DNA of 33,959 bases from Balneolaceae bacterium (GTDB lineage Bacteria > Bacteroidota > Rhodothermia > Balneolales > Balneolaceae), in contig SLLL01000128.1 in assembly GCA_007134085.1 (NCBI GenBank), positions 1 through 33,959 of the forward strand, read 5' to 3'. Shown here in pieces: positions 33,093 to 33,959 of this stretch (position 1 is the first letter of the stretch; each line of letters begins with the position of its first letter). The notes under the pieces were generated by a model that searched no databases, was not told where the DNA came from, and saw nothing but the letters and a program-made list of their open reading frames with translations. The translations under genes and the position numbers were made by a program.

Positions 33093-33959
33093 ATGAAACG
33101 CGTACATAACTTTAGTGCAGGCCCTGCAACACTTCCACTTCAGGTACTTCAAAAAGCTGAAGCCGAATTGGCAAATTACCGTGGAAAAGGCAGTTCATTG
33201 ATCGAAATGAGCCATCGCGGGCCTGAATATACCGAGATTAATGAACAGGCAACTACACGTTTAAAAACCATTCTTGGAGCTGATGATGACTGGGAAGTGC
33301 TCTTTTTACAGGGAGGTGCAAGTACCCAATTCATGGCTGTTCCCCATAATTTTCTAAATAGTTCGCGAATTGCGAATTATATTGATACTGGTGCATGGTC
33401 GGAAAAGGCTATTAAGGAGGCCCGTCATTTTGGCGATGTTCATGTCTCTTTCTCCGGCAAAGAGGGTGGCTATGCTCATATACCGGGCAAAGATGAACTC
33501 TCCTTCGCGGATGATGCCACTTATACCCACTTTACCAGCAACAATACCATTTTCGGCACACAATTTCACAGTGAACCGGACGGAGGTGGAGCACCACTTG
33601 TTTGTGATGCTTCTTCAGATTTTCTCTCCAGGCCACTCGACCTTGATAAGTATGGATTGATTTATGCCGGCGCTCAAAAAAATCTTGGCCCTGCAGGCGT
33701 TACAGTTGTGCTGGTGAGAAATTCTTTCCTGGAAAAGCAGCGGGCTGAAGCAATCCCAACCATCATCAACTACAAAACCCATATCAATAAACTTTTTAAC
33801 ACTCCACCTGTTTTTGCAGTTTACATGGTTAATTATGTGTTAGAGTGGATTGAAGAAAAAGGCGGGCTTAACGCTTTTGTAAAAATCAACGATGATAAAG
33901 CAAACCTTCTTTACAGTGAAATAGACAGGGATGATTTTTACCGCGGCACCGTTGAAAAA
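33093..33959 (+). CDS. serC: Phosphoserine aminotransferase SerC, 3' end cut by window edge
   Basis: SerC converts 3-phosphohydroxypyruvate and glutamate to phosphoserine in serine synthesis (also used in pyridoxal phosphate synthesis). The visible 289 codons start MKRVHNFSAGPATLP and include IEMSHRG, LFLQGGAST, TGAWSEKA, TSNNTIFGTQ and the pyridoxal-phosphate lysine in YAGAQKNLGPAG. No stop occurs before 33959, so the last 70 or so residues are outside. The start is 12 bases after the DUF1015 stop. Confidence 0.93.
   Translation, partial: MKRVHNFSAGPATLPLQVLQKAEAELANYRGKGSSLIEMSHRGPEYTEINEQATTRLKTILGADDDWEVLFLQGGASTQFMAVPHNFLNSSRIANYIDTGAWSEKAIKEARHFGDVHVSFSGKEGGYAHIPGKDELSFADDATYTHFTSNNTIFGTQFHSEPDGGGAPLVCDASSDFLSRPLDLDKYGLIYAGAQKNLGPAGVTVVLVRNSFLEKQRAEAIPTIINYKTHINKLFNTPPVFAVYMVNYVLEWIEEKGGLNAFVKINDDKANLLYSEIDRDDFYRGTVEK

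Noticed and set aside
1-33959. Mobile elements, CRISPR arrays or prophage
   Set aside because: No transposase, integrase, Cas or phage gene and no regularly spaced direct repeats were seen.

Overview
This window looks like ordinary chromosome from a free-living, probably marine or saline bacterium of the Balneolota/Rhodothermota part of the FCB (Bacteroidetes-like) group. That placement is inference from gene content: an LptE-like lipoprotein, a GWxTD protein, a PorW/SprE-like TPR lipoprotein, TonB, a short archaeal-type ProRS, a BrxA/B bacilliredoxin and a glucosylglycerate-synthesis gene. It fits the moderate GC, dense coding, weak Shine-Dalgarno signals and Bacteroidetes-like promoter words. 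There is no insertion sequence, prophage, CRISPR array or rRNA operon. Both edges cut a gene: miaB at the left lacks its 5' end, and serC at the right lacks its 3' end.

Layout. 1-912: 3' part of miaB. 1153-5943: an M20-peptidase-like protein that seems to have lost its catalytic glutamates, overlapping gpgS (glucosyl-3-phosphoglycerate synthase), then a HAD hydrolase, with a GH13_18 phosphorylase converging on them. Together they look like a locus for making and recycling the compatible solute glucosylglycerate. 6127-8584: a sensor-less sigma-54 activator overlapping lptE, then a TPR protein. 8604-12528 (minus): MBL-fold hydrolase, cysteine-free L31, AAA+ chelatase-like ATPase and pabB. 12620-13705: pyrD, whose 3' end overlaps a 917-residue PorW-like TPR lipoprotein on the other strand. 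16511-19510: pyruvate kinase and, divergently, a GWxTD lipoprotein. 19578-22458: a redox group of bacilliredoxin, Mn-type SOD and an SthA-like transhydrogenase. 22455-24953 (minus): DUF429 protein and aspS. 25055-26205: a small membrane protein and a LuxR regulator without its phosphorylatable Asp. 26206-26791: a mostly non-coding stretch with a terminator, a possible small RNA, a tRNA-like repeat and tRNA-Met. 26792-30960: proS, the NAD(P)HX repair enzyme, VanZ-like protein and tonB. 31014-31767 (minus): NUDIX hydrolase and DUF1844 protein. 31869-33959: DUF1015 protein and serC.

Most genes are housekeeping. The part most worth following is 1153-5943, where synthesis (GpgS), a candidate phosphatase (HAD) and a candidate phosphorylase (GH13_18) for glucosylglycerate sit beside an apparently inactive peptidase homologue that is translationally coupled to gpgS. 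Secondary points are several enzymes or regulators with altered key residues (LuxR receiver, PyrD, L31, SthA, ProRS zinc site) and the TonB-like end of the PorW-like protein. All functional assignments come from reading motifs by eye; no database search was run.
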